Below are positions 8,975 through 16,828 of a DNA stretch of 64,000 bases, one piece after another. Below the pieces are notes generated by a model that was not told where the DNA came from, ran no database searches, and was given only the letters and a program-made list of their open reading frames with translations. The stretch comes from Physcousia sp015060555. Lineage in GTDB: Bacteria > Bacteroidota > Bacteroidia > Bacteroidales > Bacteroidaceae. The stretch is taken from the NCBI GenBank assembly GCA_015060555.1, contig SUYG01000046.1, positions 100,166-164,165 of the forward strand, in the 5' to 3' direction. How positions within the stretch are numbered: the first letter of the stretch is position 1; every line of letters starts with the position of its first letter. The translations under genes were made by a program, and so were the position numbers.

Positions 8975-10110
8975 AAAGCGGGGTATTCCGGATTGTTGTT
9001 TTCCTTGACGGCTATGCACTCCATCTCAATGAGCCAGGTAGGACGGCAGACGGGTGCCAGCGTGATGACTGTCGGGATCTCGGGGAAGCGCTGTCGGAAC
9101 ATCTCGCTGACCAGCTCGTAGTCGCCTGTGTCGCGAAGATAGACCACGAGGTGCATGACATTGGAGTAGTCCATTCCGCCCTCGTTGAGCAGCATTTCGA
9201 CATTCTCCCACATACGTAGCGTCTGTTGGCGGATATCTCCCACATACATGACCTCACCTCGGTTGTTGATGCTGGCGGTGCCGGAGATGAGCACCTGTGC
9301 ACGGTCGCCGTATTCCACGCGTGTGCCTCGCTCGAAGGTGACCCCGTATTCGTAGGTCGGGTTCAGGTGAGTCTTGGCGTAGAGATAGCGTTGCTGTGAG
9401 GGTTGGAAGCCTGTGAGGGCGTAGGTGCCCATCTGTATGAGTGCTTTCGTGTCGGCGGGGCCTCCACCGATACCCGTGGAGGCGATGTAGTGTGTCGCCG
9501 GTGTCAGTCCCTGCTGCTCGAAGTTGTCGCGCCGGGCTCTTACCATTCCAGCATATTGGGTATCGACATCACGCACAAAGAACCATGTGCGGATGCAGTT
9601 GTCGGCCAGCGTTGCCCCGAAGTGTTGCAGCTGCTGTTCGTAGCGATTCAGGATGGTTTCGGTCTGCTCCGCCGAGTCGCCTTGATTGCAGATGAGGCCC
9701 ATCTGCCACAGGTGGCGGTAGCCATTGTGGCTGGCCACGACCATCCCGTGCTCTGTCGTAATCTCTTGTCCGCTCGTCAGGTAGAGCCATGCTGCCACCT
9801 TGGAACCGTCCAAAGGCTGCTGCTGGATGAGGGAGATGGCCACGTTGGGCTCCTGCCGCATCAGGGGCTGCTGGTTGGTGCTGTCAGAAAGGAAGTAGCG
9901 CTTGAGGATGTACTGTGCTCCTTCAAATCTTGGCATGTGGGGCAGTCGGTCCTCGGCCGCGTACATTCTCTGCAACTGGCTTGCGAAGTCCTCGCGTCGC
10001 GGCTCCACGTGCAGCATCACATGCCATTCTCCAACGCCTGTCTCCGGACAGAAACAGGCAACCTCGGCACGGACACCTAAGTCTTCTAAATATAAGGTCG
10101 TATATTTCAT
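8971..10110 (-). CDS. Rid (YjgF)-family protein, possibly FkbO/Hyg5 chorismatase-like
   Basis: 379 aa, far longer than the 130-aa RidA. The C-terminal half (about 250-370) has the YjgF fold signature, including MDYSNVMHLVVYLRD and a final CRPTWLIEMECIAV stretch. The N-terminal half has RTWFFVRD, RARRDNF and TGIGG segments that resemble chorismatases of the FkbO/Hyg5 type, which carry two YjgF-like halves. Either a chorismate-converting enzyme or a general Rid deaminase is possible. Placement in an iron/cytochrome operon makes an aromatic, perhaps iron-related, product conceivable, but that is inference. It overlaps both neighbours by ATGA junctions. Confidence 0.6.
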   Translation of the reverse strand: MKYTTLYLEDLGVRAEVACFCPETGVGEWHVMLHVEPRREDFASQLQRMYAAEDRLPHMPRFEGAQYILKRYFLSDSTNQQPLMRQEPNVAISLIQQQPLDGSKVAAWLYLTSGQEITTEHGMVVASHNGYRHLWQMGLICNQGDSAEQTETILNRYEQQLQHFGATLADNCIRTWFFVRDVDTQYAGMVRARRDNFEQQGLTPATHYIASTGIGGGPADTKALIQMGTYALTGFQPSQQRYLYAKTHLNPTYEYGVTFERGTRVEYGDRAQVLISGTASINNRGEVMYVGDIRQQTLRMWENVEMLLNEGGMDYSNVMHLVVYLRDTGDYELVSEMFRQRFPEIPTVITLAPVCRPTWLIEMECIAVKENNNPEYPAL

Positions 10111-10847
10111 TTCTTTAAGTCATTAATCCAATCATCGATGAGTTGTCGGACTTCGTTCAGGTTCTCTTTGAACTGGTTGCTGAGGATCTCTGTGTGGTTT
10201 ACATGCAGGAGATTCTCACCCCCTTCTGCCGTGATCTGGTGGAGGAGCGATTCCTGGGCGTTGCCGCTGACCACGCGGACGGCTCCCTCCTTGCGGGTGC
10301 TGGGCACGTCCACGAGGCTGGCATAGGCGTGTCCTGCGGTGAGGTTCAGGGCGGCAGCGCCAGCACCTCCGTTGCCACCGTGACATTGGATGCACGCCCT
10401 GTCGAACAAGCCAAGCTGCAGCGCACCGAACGTGCTGACGTCTACGGTGCCCAACTCCATGCGGATGGTGTCTTTCGTGTCGCCGGCATCGTCCATGTTC
10501 ACGCTGGCGAGCGTGATGATGCGTTCGCGCAGTCGGTTGGTGATGGCCAGCTCCACGGTGTTGATGTCGTCGCCGATGTTGGAGAGCACCACCTCCACCG
10601 TCGTGCCATCGGTCGTGGTATTGGGCAGTGCGCGAACCACTTGGGCGTAGTTGTCGCCCGTCGTGAAGCCAGCCAGCGAAACGGAATATTTCTTGTCCCA
10701 TGCGCCGATGCCAGAGACCGTGGCCGTCAGCTTCACGACGCGCCCGTTGTCTGTGGTGGCGACAGCCTGCTGCTCGATGTCGCCCGAGTCGCAGGCGGCC
10801 AGCAGCAGCGCCAGCAACGCAAGGATGCAAATATAAGGATGCTTCAT
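10107..10847 (-). CDS. Mono-heme c-type lipoprotein of the imelysin operon
   Basis: 246-aa lipoprotein (lipobox LLAAC, Cys19) with a beta-rich N-terminal region and one covalent heme motif C152-IQ-C155-H156 followed by a Gly-rich loop (GGNGGAG). The second half resembles a cytochrome c-like fold ending in an amphipathic helix (NEVRQLIDDWINDL). It probably passes electrons to or from the di-heme protein encoded upstream in the same operon. Its stop overlaps the Rid-family start as ATGA. Confidence 0.7.
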   Translation of the reverse strand: MKHPYICILALLALLLAACDSGDIEQQAVATTDNGRVVKLTATVSGIGAWDKKYSVSLAGFTTGDNYAQVVRALPNTTTDGTTVEVVLSNIGDDINTVELAITNRLRERIITLASVNMDDAGDTKDTIRMELGTVDVSTFGALQLGLFDRACIQCHGGNGGAGAAALNLTAGHAYASLVDVPSTRKEGAVRVVSGNAQESLLHQITAEGGENLLHVNHTEILSNQFKENLNEVRQLIDDWINDLKK

Positions 10848-10868
10848 GCCTGTTGAATAAGGATGGAA

Positions 10869-12191
10869 CTAAAAGCTGAACTGGGCCTGCAGGGCGGCGT
10901 AGTGAGTGCTAATGCCGAGGTCGTCGTTGTCGCGGTCGAGCTGTGTGGCGTGGCCCCAGCGACCCGTGAACTGGTACATGGCCGAGAATTTCAGGTGTAC
11001 CTTCGGCACGTAGTAGTTGCAGACCACGGCGGGCATGTTCAGAAAACCGTCCTTCGATGTGCCGTTGCGGTCCATGAAGTCATAGCGCACGCCCAGCTGC
11101 ACCGTCTTGCTGACGAAGTAGCCCAGCTGTGCATAGGCACCCCAGTAGTTGAACTTGTCGCTGATTTTCTGGCGCTTGGTGAAGCTCACGTGCATCCAGT
11201 AGGCCTCGGCGCCCACATACCAGCGGTTGTAGAGCATGGCGAACTCGGCGCCCAGGCGTGCATCGTTGGTGCTCTCGCTCTCGCTTTCCACGTTGAGTCC
11301 GCCGGAGATGCCGAACTGCATGTGGCGCCCCTTCAGCATTCGGGCATTGCCCTGTGTCAGCGGCATCTTCCCCCACGGCATGAAGGTGATGCGACCGGCG
11401 TAGAGCAGCGATGGGATGTGCCAGTCGTCGGAGATGGTCTTGGTGGCACCGTTCACGACCGAGCCGCTGCCGTTCCACAGTCCGACTTCGTAACCCATGA
11501 GCCAGCTGTCCTTTTTCTTGTTCAGGTGTGCAACGCCGTGGAACTGCACGCCAACGTCGAAGCCGGTGGCAATTTGCGGTGTGACGGCATTCAGCGTGTG
11601 TGGCATGATGGTGGACGTAGAGAGTGAAGTAGGAACAGTGGGGAACAGCGTCTCGCCCAGCGTGGTCAGATAGGCGTGTGTGAAGGGCGTCTTGAATTTA
11701 CCCACACGGAAGCGCGCTGCGGGGGTGATGGCGTAGTCGAGCCACGCCTGCTGCAGGATGTTGGCTCCTGTGGCGGCGGCATTGATGCTCAGGTTGTAGT
11801 CCAGACAGCCGAAGGTCTTGCCCGTGAATCCCAGGATGGCGTAGGGCATGGCGAACCCAGAGTTGGCGACATTGTCCTGATTGTAGGCTTTGTCCAGCCC
11901 CTCTTCATCATAGTAGTTGAACTGTCCGCGTGTCTGCAACATCAGATAGGGCTTGAACACGAACTTTCCGTTCTTGGACTGCAGCGTGAAGCCGCGGTCA
12001 TCGGCGATGCCCAGCACGCCGTTCTCCATGTCGATGTGGGAAGACTCACCCCCCGAACCATTCAAGTCGGAACACTTAATAGTTCCGTCTTTCTGGCACC
12101 CTATAAGGGAGGGAGCGGTTTCCTGTGCTAAAAGGGTAGCTGATGGAATAGCAAAACAAATGATGAATAAAAGCTTAATATTTTTTCTCAT
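10869..12191 (-). CDS. Outer membrane porin, phosphate-selective (OprO/OprP) type
   Basis: 440-aa beta-barrel. The signal peptide ends near residue 23 (TLLAQ). It has alternating hydrophobic strands, a recognisable porin O/P segment (YAITPAARFRVGKFKTPF) and a final aromatic strand (AALQAQFSF). The first 25 or so mature residues (TAPSLIG, then QKDGTIKCSDLNGSGGES) come from a GC hairpin repeat that is itself interrupted. It lies in the iron/cytochrome operon between the di-heme and mono-heme genes, so it may admit the substrate of that system. Confidence 0.8.
   Translation of the reverse strand: MRKNIKLLFIICFAIPSATLLAQETAPSLIGCQKDGTIKCSDLNGSGGESSHIDMENGVLGIADDRGFTLQSKNGKFVFKPYLMLQTRGQFNYYDEEGLDKAYNQDNVANSGFAMPYAILGFTGKTFGCLDYNLSINAAATGANILQQAWLDYAITPAARFRVGKFKTPFTHAYLTTLGETLFPTVPTSLSTSTIMPHTLNAVTPQIATGFDVGVQFHGVAHLNKKKDSWLMGYEVGLWNGSGSVVNGATKTISDDWHIPSLLYAGRITFMPWGKMPLTQGNARMLKGRHMQFGISGGLNVESESESTNDARLGAEFAMLYNRWYVGAEAYWMHVSFTKRQKISDKFNYWGAYAQLGYFVSKTVQLGVRYDFMDRNGTSKDGFLNMPAVVCNYYVPKVHLKFSAMYQFTGRWGHATQLDRDNDDLGISTHYAALQAQFSF
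12043..12118. repeat. Split GC hairpin repeat in frame in the porin
   Basis: On the minus strand the ends match the element at 4789 (GCTCCCTCCCTTATAGGG on one side, CGGGGGGTGAGTC on the other). The middle is about 45 nt of different sequence that holds its own dyad, CGGAAC-N8-GTTCCG. The whole is read through in frame. Confidence 0.75.
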
Positions 12192-12213
12192 GAGAATGTT
12201 TTTTATAAGTAAT

Positions 12214-12250
12214 TGCTCCCTCCCTACAAGGGAGGGTGAGGGGAGGGTCT
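12214..12250. repeat. GC hairpin repeat between porin and di-heme genes
   Basis: GCTCCCTCCCTACAAGGGAG with the GGTGAGGGGAGGGTCT end. It is in the 59-nt spacer and stops directly at the di-heme gene stop codon. Confidence 0.8.
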
Positions 12251-13768
12251 TTATAATGACTCTAAGAATTTTATCAGCGCCGATCTATCATCCTTGTGCA
12301 TATTCTTATAGAGGTTCTTGCTGGCTTCGCCCTCTCCACCGTGCCATAGGATGGCCTCTTGCAGATTGCGGGCTCTGCCGTCATGCAGGAAATAGGTATG
12401 AGCATTCACCTTCTCTTGCAGCCCGATGCCCCACAGCGGCGTAGTGCGCCATTCGTTGCCGCGAGCCAGACCGCTCACATAATGGTCATCAAGTCCTACG
12501 CCCATGATTTCAGAGCCCATATCGTGAAGCAGATAATCGCTGTAGGGATGGATGGTCTGGTTGCCCAGCCAAGGCAGCTCGGTGCCATTGAGTAACTTAG
12601 CTCCGCGAGGTTTAGTGTGCAGTGTGGTGACATGACACAGATGGCACTTGGCCTCGAAGAACTTCTGTTCGCCGATGGCCACCATCTCGCGTTCCGTGAT
12701 CTGGCGGTTCTTGTAGCTAACCTGCGTGGTCGTGCTGCCCAATCTCCTGGCGGGAACGCCCAAACCGTGTAGGTAGAAATCGACATCCTCCATATCCTCT
12801 GTCGAGACATCCAGCTTGTCGTAGAGCAGTCCCATCATGGAGCCCTGCTGCATCTGGCTCTGCCCCTCGCAGATCTCCTCGGGATAACGACTGTTGGTGA
12901 CGCCCATATCGCTGGAGAAGCCCAGCTCCACGGTGAGGTCGGCGTGCTGTGCCTTGTTGCCCGAGAGTCCCAGCCGCAGGCGCCCACGTTCGTTGATGTA
13001 GTTGGCGCGCCCTGAGATGCCGTACTCGGGATAGTTGGAGCGGCGTGCCAGCTCCTCTATCTCGGCGGGGTCGATGGCCATCATCTGTCCCATTCCCACG
13101 TGGCGCAGGGGGATGCGCACGGTGCAGAAGAGATCCTCCGGACGGATGGGCTCGTCGGTGTCGCGGTAGGTGGGCTTATACCAGTCGGTGATGGTGTATT
13201 CGGGATAGACTAACTCGTAGGGCGTACCGTCGGGGAACTGGAACTGCTGGCTGTGCCAACGACATTCCAGCTTGCCTTCTGCTGTCACACCCATAATGCT
13301 TTGATCGTGAATCACACGTCCGTAATCCTGGAAGAAGGCGCCGTTCTTGCGGGTAACATACACCAGCATCGACGAGAAACCGTAGGCGCCGCTGCCGTAG
13401 TAGGGCGTGCCGTCGGGGTCGGTGCCGGTCTGTGTCCACAGGCTCGGCTTCGTTCGGCCGGCATTGCGATGGCAGGAGCCGCACGAGTAGCCGGCATAGA
13501 CGGGCCCCAGGCCGTTGCCCGTGTTCATGGGATTGTCATAGAGGCGGTCGCCATGCGTGAAACGCTTCTCGTTGGCCGCGACTTTTGCCACCCAGTCGGC
13601 TTCCGTGTCATAGGCGTAGCTGGAGTTCTTGAAGACCGTAGAGGTGCCTGCCGAAAGGACAAACCCCTCCGGCACCTCTATGTCGCGAACATCGTTCACC
13701 TCTAAACCATCATTCTCACAGCCCCAGAGAGCCGTGAGAACAATGCACCATAGTAGTTTTTGCTTCAT
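12251..13768 (-). CDS. Di-heme oxidoreductase lipoprotein (DUF1111/thiol-oxidoreductase-like)
   Basis: 505-aa lipoprotein (lipobox LWGC, Cys17) with two covalent heme sites, C96-GS-C99-H100 and C375-HL-C378-H379. The architecture fits the di-heme oxidoreductases commonly encoded beside imelysins in bacterial iron-uptake loci. The C-terminus carries the conserved FLHDGRARNLQEAILWHGGE segment. By family precedent it likely changes the iron oxidation state at the outer or periplasmic face. It starts 1 nt inside the imelysin stop (TAATG), so the two are translationally coupled. The hemes would be attached by the CcsBA protein of the same operon. Confidence 0.85.
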   Translation of the reverse strand: MKQKLLWCIVLTALWGCENDGLEVNDVRDIEVPEGFVLSAGTSTVFKNSSYAYDTEADWVAKVAANEKRFTHGDRLYDNPMNTGNGLGPVYAGYSCGSCHRNAGRTKPSLWTQTGTDPDGTPYYGSGAYGFSSMLVYVTRKNGAFFQDYGRVIHDQSIMGVTAEGKLECRWHSQQFQFPDGTPYELVYPEYTITDWYKPTYRDTDEPIRPEDLFCTVRIPLRHVGMGQMMAIDPAEIEELARRSNYPEYGISGRANYINERGRLRLGLSGNKAQHADLTVELGFSSDMGVTNSRYPEEICEGQSQMQQGSMMGLLYDKLDVSTEDMEDVDFYLHGLGVPARRLGSTTTQVSYKNRQITEREMVAIGEQKFFEAKCHLCHVTTLHTKPRGAKLLNGTELPWLGNQTIHPYSDYLLHDMGSEIMGVGLDDHYVSGLARGNEWRTTPLWGIGLQEKVNAHTYFLHDGRARNLQEAILWHGGEGEASKNLYKNMHKDDRSALIKFLESL

Positions 13769-14946
13769 TAGTATGTGCGTGCCTTGCCGTCTTTGAACAG
13801 CAGGAACTCCAGGGTGTGGAATCCGCGTACGTTCTGCACGGCTTCTATATCTTCACTTTCTTCGTCGTATTCGCCTTCCCATTTGATGAGTTCCTCTATC
13901 TTTCCGCTCTCCATCACGCCCTTGATGGCATCGACGTCCAAGGGCCAGGAGTCCATATTGGGGTCAAGACCCAGGTCGGCAACGGGGCCGAAGAGGAAGG
14001 CCTCGCTCGTCTCCCACGGCTCGCGAGCCTCTATCCACAGGTCGGCAGCACGCTTGAAAGTGGCGGACGAGGGCTGGCTGGCGAGGGCTTTGATGGCCTG
14101 CTGCAAGGCGCCAGTCTTGCTGACCAGATCAGCGTAGGTGGGAAGCACCACCTGATCTACGTAGGTCCTGACGATAGCCTCCAGTTCCACGTCATCGGCG
14201 TGTGCACTGATGAACGCCGTGAGGTCATTCTCCAGCACGTTGACCAACGCTGCGCAGGCATCCTGAGCCATCAGCACGCTGGCGTTGCCGATATGGCTGC
14301 GGAAGGGAGCCGCCATCCCCTTGATGGCGCTGTAGGCAGCATCGATCTTGCCCTTGACAGAAGCATACAGGGCGGCATCCTTGGCTTTCGTGAAGGCTGC
14401 CAGCGAATGTTCGGCTTCCTGGTTGTCGCGAGTGCCGTTGAAGGCGTTGCGGATACTGAGGATGTTATTGGAATAGTCGTCGATAGAGTGCCAGCTGTAC
14501 CAGGACTCCACGGCATACACGGCCTCCGTGTATTTGCCAGCCTCCCACAGGTCGCGAGGCTCGCCGATCTTGGCTGTTCCTACTTCGCCGGCGATGTCGA
14601 TGCAGCCGTCCACGATCTGCTGAACGCAGGCAGAGGCGCTTTGGTATTCTCCGCCGAAGTTCTTGAAGGTCTCGGCGTAGGCCTCGCCGTTTTTGTAGCT
14701 GACGGCCCATGCCTCGTTCAGGTCGGAGGCATCCTTGGTCAGCAGGTTGGCGACAGCTGTGGCGTACTGCGTCCAGGTGTTGATGTTCGCAGATGTCACG
14801 TCGATGTTGTTCTCCTGGATGGTCACGTCAGCCGTACCTTCGGGCAGACCTCCACCACCATTGTTCTCATTCTCTTTGTTGTCATCGCTGCACGCTGCAA
14901 AGCAAAAGCTCATCGCCAGTGCAGCCATCATAAGAATTTTCTTCAT
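13768..14946 (-). CDS. Imelysin-family iron-regulated lipoprotein
   Basis: 392 aa, alpha-helical, with lipobox CFAAC (Cys19), a Gly/Asn linker and the imelysin GxHxxE motif near the end (G375-F-H377-TLE380). The inner segment AREPWETSEAFLFGP is also family-typical. Imelysins (IrpA, EfeO-like) are periplasmic or surface iron-binding proteins. Neighbouring porin, di-heme and cytochrome genes support an EfeO-like ferrous/ferric import role. It overlaps the di-heme gene by one base. Confidence 0.88.
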   Translation of the reverse strand: MKKILMMAALAMSFCFAACSDDNKENENNGGGGLPEGTADVTIQENNIDVTSANINTWTQYATAVANLLTKDASDLNEAWAVSYKNGEAYAETFKNFGGEYQSASACVQQIVDGCIDIAGEVGTAKIGEPRDLWEAGKYTEAVYAVESWYSWHSIDDYSNNILSIRNAFNGTRDNQEAEHSLAAFTKAKDAALYASVKGKIDAAYSAIKGMAAPFRSHIGNASVLMAQDACAALVNVLENDLTAFISAHADDVELEAIVRTYVDQVVLPTYADLVSKTGALQQAIKALASQPSSATFKRAADLWIEAREPWETSEAFLFGPVADLGLDPNMDSWPLDVDAIKGVMESGKIEELIKWEGEYDEESEDIEAVQNVRGFHTLEFLLFKDGKARTY

Positions 14947-14974
14947 TGTACTGAATTTATAGTTAATAATTATC

Positions 14975-15043
14975 CTTCAATTTTTCAATTGTCCATTTTT
15001 CACTTTTCACTCTTTCATTTTTCACTTTTCACTCTTTCATTTT
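14975..15043. repeat. Simple spacer repeat (TTTTTCACTTTTCACTC type)
   Basis: Imperfect repeats of TTTTTCAC, TTTTCACTC and TTTCAT fill the spacer between the porin and imelysin genes and run up to the porin stop codon. It is the same family as at 44391-44520. Confidence 0.7.
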
Positions 15044-16480
15044 TCACTTCTTCAAGAACCACCCCACAAACGCTACGCCCAGGGCGAACTCGTTCTCCGA
15101 TTTGTACTTCCCACCGCCGATGCTGCGATGCGTGTAGTCGGCCTTGATGACGATATAGGGCAGGGGACGGTAGTTCAGACCTGCCACCCACATGTGGGTC
15201 TTCAGTCTGTCGTCGGCTTCCTTCAGGTTGTTGGCATCGACAACCACCTTCTCCTGCGGGTTGTAGTATTCGTAGCGGAAGAAGGGGGTGAGGTCGGGCA
15301 TCTTGGGATTCTTGACGAAGCCTTTCACGTGGATGCCAGCCTCTGCGCCATAGCTCACGCCACGCTCTGCAATGGGAGCCAGGCGGCTGTAGGGCGATTT
15401 GTTGCTCAGGCGGTTGTTCTTGGCCGTCAGCTGCGAGCTGTTGCCGATCTTTCCTCCCAGCACGTTGCCGCGGATAGTGAAGTAGCGATGCGTGTATTGC
15501 GCATCCACTGACCATATCGTCATGGGCACGTCGAAGGTGTATGTCTGCGGTTTGTCGCTGTTGGCGGCTGCATTGTGAACATAGTAGAACGAGGCGCCCA
15601 CGCGCAAACCGGGCACACCTCTATAGTTCACGCGCGCCACGTAGGCGGGCGAGGTGAAATTGTCCACCTCGAAGAAGCCCTGCTTGCCGCCGGCCACCCA
15701 TGTGTTGCGGTCGAAGCCGTTGGCGTTGAGGCCCGAGACCACCATCGCCTGGTAGTCGAACAGCGTCCACTTCTTGCCCACTTCACCCAGGATGCTGAGA
15801 CCCGTCTCGTGCCAGGTACTTGGCAGCAGCGTGGTCTCGCCCTCTGGACGCACGGTGCCGAAGAAGTTCACGGGCTCGTGGTGCGTATTCGTGAGTCCTA
15901 CGGGAATGATCTGATGTCCCATGCGCACGTTGAACGCCTTGTTCAATGTGTAGGTCACGTGGAACTGCTCCAGTGCCACCTCGCCGCCTTTCTCCACCTC
16001 GGTCTCATATTCGCCGTTCTCCGTGTTCTCTATCTCATAGGCGATGCCCGTGCCGCCAGCTTCGAACTCCACTTCTACGCCCACGTTCCAGTGTTTGTTG
16101 AAGCGGTAGTCGCCGGCCACCACGAAGCGGGGGATGGAGATGGTGTTGCGCTTGAAGTCGCTATTGCCTTGCGCAGTGCCGTTGAAGCGGTTGATGCCGT
16201 AGTTCTTGAACTGTGCCAGGACTTCGCCGTAGCCGCCCACGCGGAACTTGCGATACTCCTCTGAGAGGATAGAGTCGCCGCTCCAGCGTGCCTTACGTGC
16301 TTTGCGTGCCGCCTCCTTCTTAGCGCGTTGCTGCGAGGCACCCGTCACGCCATCCACGCCCGTGTCCTTTTGGGGGCTTGCACCCGTTACGGCATCCACG
16401 CCCGTGTCCTTTGTCTCCTGTGCCGTTGCGCAAACACTTGTCAGTGCCAGCACTCCTATGAAAAATATTCTTCTCATCAT
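15044..16480 (-). CDS. Outer membrane porin (OprO/P-like), first gene of the iron operon
   Basis: 478 aa. Signal peptide to about residue 20 (CATAQ). A low-complexity periplasmic stretch contains a duplicated unit (KDTGVDAVTGAS, then KDTGVDGVTGAS) and a basic AKKEAARKARKARW segment. A barrel of amphipathic strands ends in GVAFVGWFLKK. The domain resembles phosphate-selective porin O/P and is similar in kind to the second porin of the operon. It is preceded by a good minus-strand promoter and diverges from a hemerythrin-type regulator. Confidence 0.8.
   Translation of the reverse strand: MMRRIFFIGVLALTSVCATAQETKDTGVDAVTGASPQKDTGVDGVTGASQQRAKKEAARKARKARWSGDSILSEEYRKFRVGGYGEVLAQFKNYGINRFNGTAQGNSDFKRNTISIPRFVVAGDYRFNKHWNVGVEVEFEAGGTGIAYEIENTENGEYETEVEKGGEVALEQFHVTYTLNKAFNVRMGHQIIPVGLTNTHHEPVNFFGTVRPEGETTLLPSTWHETGLSILGEVGKKWTLFDYQAMVVSGLNANGFDRNTWVAGGKQGFFEVDNFTSPAYVARVNYRGVPGLRVGASFYYVHNAAANSDKPQTYTFDVPMTIWSVDAQYTHRYFTIRGNVLGGKIGNSSQLTAKNNRLSNKSPYSRLAPIAERGVSYGAEAGIHVKGFVKNPKMPDLTPFFRYEYYNPQEKVVVDANNLKEADDRLKTHMWVAGLNYRPLPYIVIKADYTHRSIGGGKYKSENEFALGVAFVGWFLKK
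16338..16412. repeat. 42-nt tandem duplication inside porin gene
   Basis: Two copies of a 33-nt stretch (GCACCCGT, then ATCCACGCCCGTGTCCTTT) start 42 nt apart with only about two differences. They encode the duplicated DTGVDxVTGAS peptide. Confidence 0.85.
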
Positions 16481-16485
16481 ATTGA

Positions 16486-16571
16486 ACTATCTTAAACTCT
16501 TAAACTTCTTAAACTTCTTGAACTTCTTAAACTCTTAAACTTCTTAAACTCTTAAACTTCTTGAACTCTTG
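16486..16571. repeat. Simple tandem repeat, TTAAACTTC/TTAAACTCT units
   Basis: About nine imperfect 9-12 nt units of CTTAAACTTC and CTTGAACTTC type lie just upstream of the porin start, inside the presumed 5' UTR. Confidence 0.8.
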
Positions 16572-16618
16572 AATCCCGAATCTCTTCGCCCCTTCTGGGG
16601 ACCTTTCGAAATCCGCTG

Positions 16619-16649
16619 CAAAATTACAGACAATTCACGATTCCCACAA
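16619..16649 (-). promoter_or_regulatory. Promoter of the porin-imelysin-cytochrome operon
   Basis: On the minus strand, TTG (16647-16649), a 20-nt spacer and TAATTTTG (16619-16626). The 5' UTR of about 135 nt contains the TTAAACTTC repeats. Confidence 0.65.
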
Positions 16650-16692
16650 TACGCAAAAATCAGTATTCTGCACCGCCTCCACCACCCCCCAC

Positions 16693-16710
16693 TTCACCTG
16701 TTTTGGTGAA
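16693..16710. promoter_or_regulatory. Dyad TTCACC-N6-GGTGAA between divergent promoters
   Basis: A perfect 6-bp dyad lies between the two divergent promoters, upstream of both -33 regions. It could be an operator for the neighbouring regulator or an iron regulator. Position only; no motif match is known to me. Confidence 0.35.
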
Positions 16711-16774
16711 TGGCCTACCCTGTTATGATTACTCGCTCTTCTGCTCCTTAAATGTTAATACCTATTAATGAGGA

Positions 16775-16805
16775 TTGCTTTTTTCGGAAAACATCCCTAT
16801 CTTTG
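16775..16805 (+). promoter_or_regulatory. Promoter of the hemerythrin-LuxR regulator
   Basis: TTG at 16775-16777, a 20-nt spacer and TATCTTTG at 16798-16805. It rules out any start codon before about 16812 for the gene that follows. Confidence 0.7.
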
Positions 16806-16828
16806 CGCCCGAGAAAAAGACATGTCTC

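Noticed and set aside
16775..16828. Earlier TTG start of the hemerythrin-LuxR gene
   Set aside because: It coincides with the -33 box of the promoter, so it would not be transcribed.
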